This document shows positions 63,184 through 64,000 of a stretch of DNA of 64,000 nucleotides, piece after piece. The stretch is from Chthoniobacteraceae bacterium (GTDB lineage: Bacteria > Verrucomicrobiota > Verrucomicrobiia > Chthoniobacterales > Chthoniobacteraceae): positions 1-64,000 of the forward strand of contig CANJZW010000005.1 in the NCBI GenBank assembly GCA_947479475.1. Reading direction: 5' to 3'. Each line of letters opens with the position of its first letter. The first letter of the stretch is position 1. The notes under the pieces are model-generated. The model was given only the letters and a program-made list of their open reading frames with translations. It was not told where the DNA came from and made no database searches. The position numbers and the translations under genes were made by a program.

Positions 63184-63224
63184 AAAAAGAGGGTGGTCGC
63201 TTTTGCAAGCGCCACCCTTTTTTT
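63184..63224. terminator. Bidirectional terminator beside the HMA-like gene
   Basis: AGGGTGG-CGCTT (63190-63202 with one bulged T) pairs with AAGCGCCACCCT (63207-63218). A run of seven T follows on the plus strand, and on the minus strand the stem is followed by CTTTTTC. It can end the HMA-like transcript from the minus side. Confidence 0.75.
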
Positions 63225-63279
63225 CAGAGTGCGTCCGCGTGCCGGTGCTGGCGGGCGGAGCGCGAAAGGCCGTTTCTGC

Positions 63280-63768
63280 TTACTTGATTTCGCCGCTGAA
63301 GCCGTTTTTGTTCAGAGCGGCAGCCAGGGCCTTGGTGTTAAAGTCGCCTTCCACCTTGAAGGAGGTCGCACCTTTGGTGGCGGTGTGACCGGTCACGCCC
63401 GACACGGAAGTGACCGCAGTTTCCACGGCGGTGACGCATTTTCCGCAGCAAAGGTGCACGCCGTTGACGGTGGCAGACTTCACCTTGGCGTCGGCCACGG
63501 CCGGTGCCACGGCGCCTTCGCCAAAGTATCCCCCGCTTACCAGGGACGCGACGGCGAGTTTGGCGGTCGCCTCGTCCTTGGCTGTGACGGTGACCTTGTT
63601 CTTTTCAACCAGAGCGGTGGCGCCGGAAACCTTATTGACGGCTTCGTTGATGCCGGTATCGCACTTTTTGCAACAGTTGTGCACGCCGTTGAGAACGACG
63701 GAGGAATCGCCAAAAGCAGCGAGGCTCAGGGCGAGAGAGAGGGCGGAGATAAGGGCTGGAGTTTTCAT
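63280..63768 (-). CDS. Exported protein with tandem HMA-like domains (HxCCxxC motifs)
   Basis: The 162-residue product has a Sec signal (MKTPALISALSLALSLAAFG) and two heavy-metal-associated-like domains. Domain 1 has GVHNCCKKCDTGINEAVNKV and domain 2 GVHLCCGKCVTAVETAVTSV. The motif His-x-Cys-Cys-x-x-Cys replaces the MxCxxC of ordinary HMA domains. Each domain ends in an LxSGGY or LNKNGF segment. An Ala/Val-rich linker lies between them. It could bind copper or another soft metal outside the cytoplasm; this is inferred from the Cys content. It is transcribed alone, away from the GH57 gene. Confidence 0.75.
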   Translation of the reverse strand: MKTPALISALSLALSLAAFGDSSVVLNGVHNCCKKCDTGINEAVNKVSGATALVEKNKVTVTAKDEATAKLAVASLVSGGYFGEGAVAPAVADAKVKSATVNGVHLCCGKCVTAVETAVTSVSGVTGHTATKGATSFKVEGDFNTKALAAALNKNGFSGEIK

Positions 63769-63959
63769 AGGTGTAGATTGATAACCCAGCTAGGCCTCAG
63801 TTGTTTGCTAAATAAAAGCATATGTTTGCCAGTTCCCGGGTAAGGGGATTTCTGGCGCGAATGTCCGAAAGGTTTAAATGCGCCTTGGAAGGCGTCTTTT
63901 TCCCCAATATTGCGCTCTTGAGGTTGCCGAGCGGCCCAGTTCATCGTACGGAGAAGGGT

Positions 63960-64000
63960 ATGGCGCACGCGGTTTTTCTCTGGCACATGCACCAACCCTA
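63960..64000 (+). CDS. Glycoside hydrolase family 57 protein, first 13 codons
   Basis: The window ends inside this gene. The peptide AHAVFLWHMHQP is the conserved first strand of GH57 amylase or branching-type enzymes (FLWHMHQPYY). GGAG (63950-63953) lies six bases before the ATG, one of the few normal Shine-Dalgarno sites in the window. Which GH57 subfamily cannot be told. Confidence 0.65.
   Translation, partial: MAHAVFLWHMHQP

Overview
The window reads as a chromosome segment from a heterotrophic member of the Verrucomicrobiota. This is inferred from gene content, not from a marker gene. Three separate loci carry Planctomycetes/Verrucomicrobia-type secreted cytochrome and DUF families (PSCyt1, DUF1501, DUF1549/1553, DUF1552, DUF1592). 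Many exported proteins have twin-arginine or Sec signals. Most starts lack a Shine-Dalgarno sequence. No rRNA, tRNA, CRISPR array or intact insertion sequence was recognised.

Layout: 1-642 is the 5' part of a secreted proline-rich repeat protein on the minus strand, running off the window. 1073-4867 holds a mannose-1-phosphate guanylyltransferase, an exported rhodanese, a mono-heme exported protein and a YceH-family protein. 4941-6755 (minus) is an aquaporin with a Tat-exported TIM-barrel protein. 6901-19682 (minus) is a respiratory complex I operon in the order D, lipoprotein, EF fusion, G, H, I, J, K, L, M, N; nuoA, nuoB and nuoC are absent from the window. 19890-23721 (plus) has a metallophosphoesterase, a Gfo/Idh/MocA oxidoreductase, a HIT protein and a ThuA-like protein.

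24439-29075 is a compact sialic acid module: a secreted sialidase, a NanM-like mutarotase and a NanA-like lyase on the minus strand, divergent from a GntR/LacI-hybrid regulator. A perfect 17-bp palindrome lies in the shared promoter. 29236-39254 contains two planctomycete-type cytochrome/DUF pairs. 39428-45098 holds a DUF155-like membrane protein, a DUF255/YyaL protein, a lipoprotein amidase and a B12-binding radical SAM protein. A decayed IS1634-type transposase follows at 45228-45660. 45913-53177 is a third cytochrome/DUF locus built around a 1704-residue protein joining cytochrome, WD40, DUF1549 and DUF1553 modules.

53224-56794 is a LysR-controlled pair (Old Yellow Enzyme-type oxidoreductase plus a divergent DapA-like TIM barrel). 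56871-58980 holds a double-NIPSNAP protein and two divergent cyclophilins, one cytoplasmic and one exported. 59150-61103 is the two-step agmatine-to-putrescine route (aguB, aguA). ilvH-ilvC follow, then a secreted tandem HMA-like protein. The first 13 codons of a probable GH57 glycosidase close the window.
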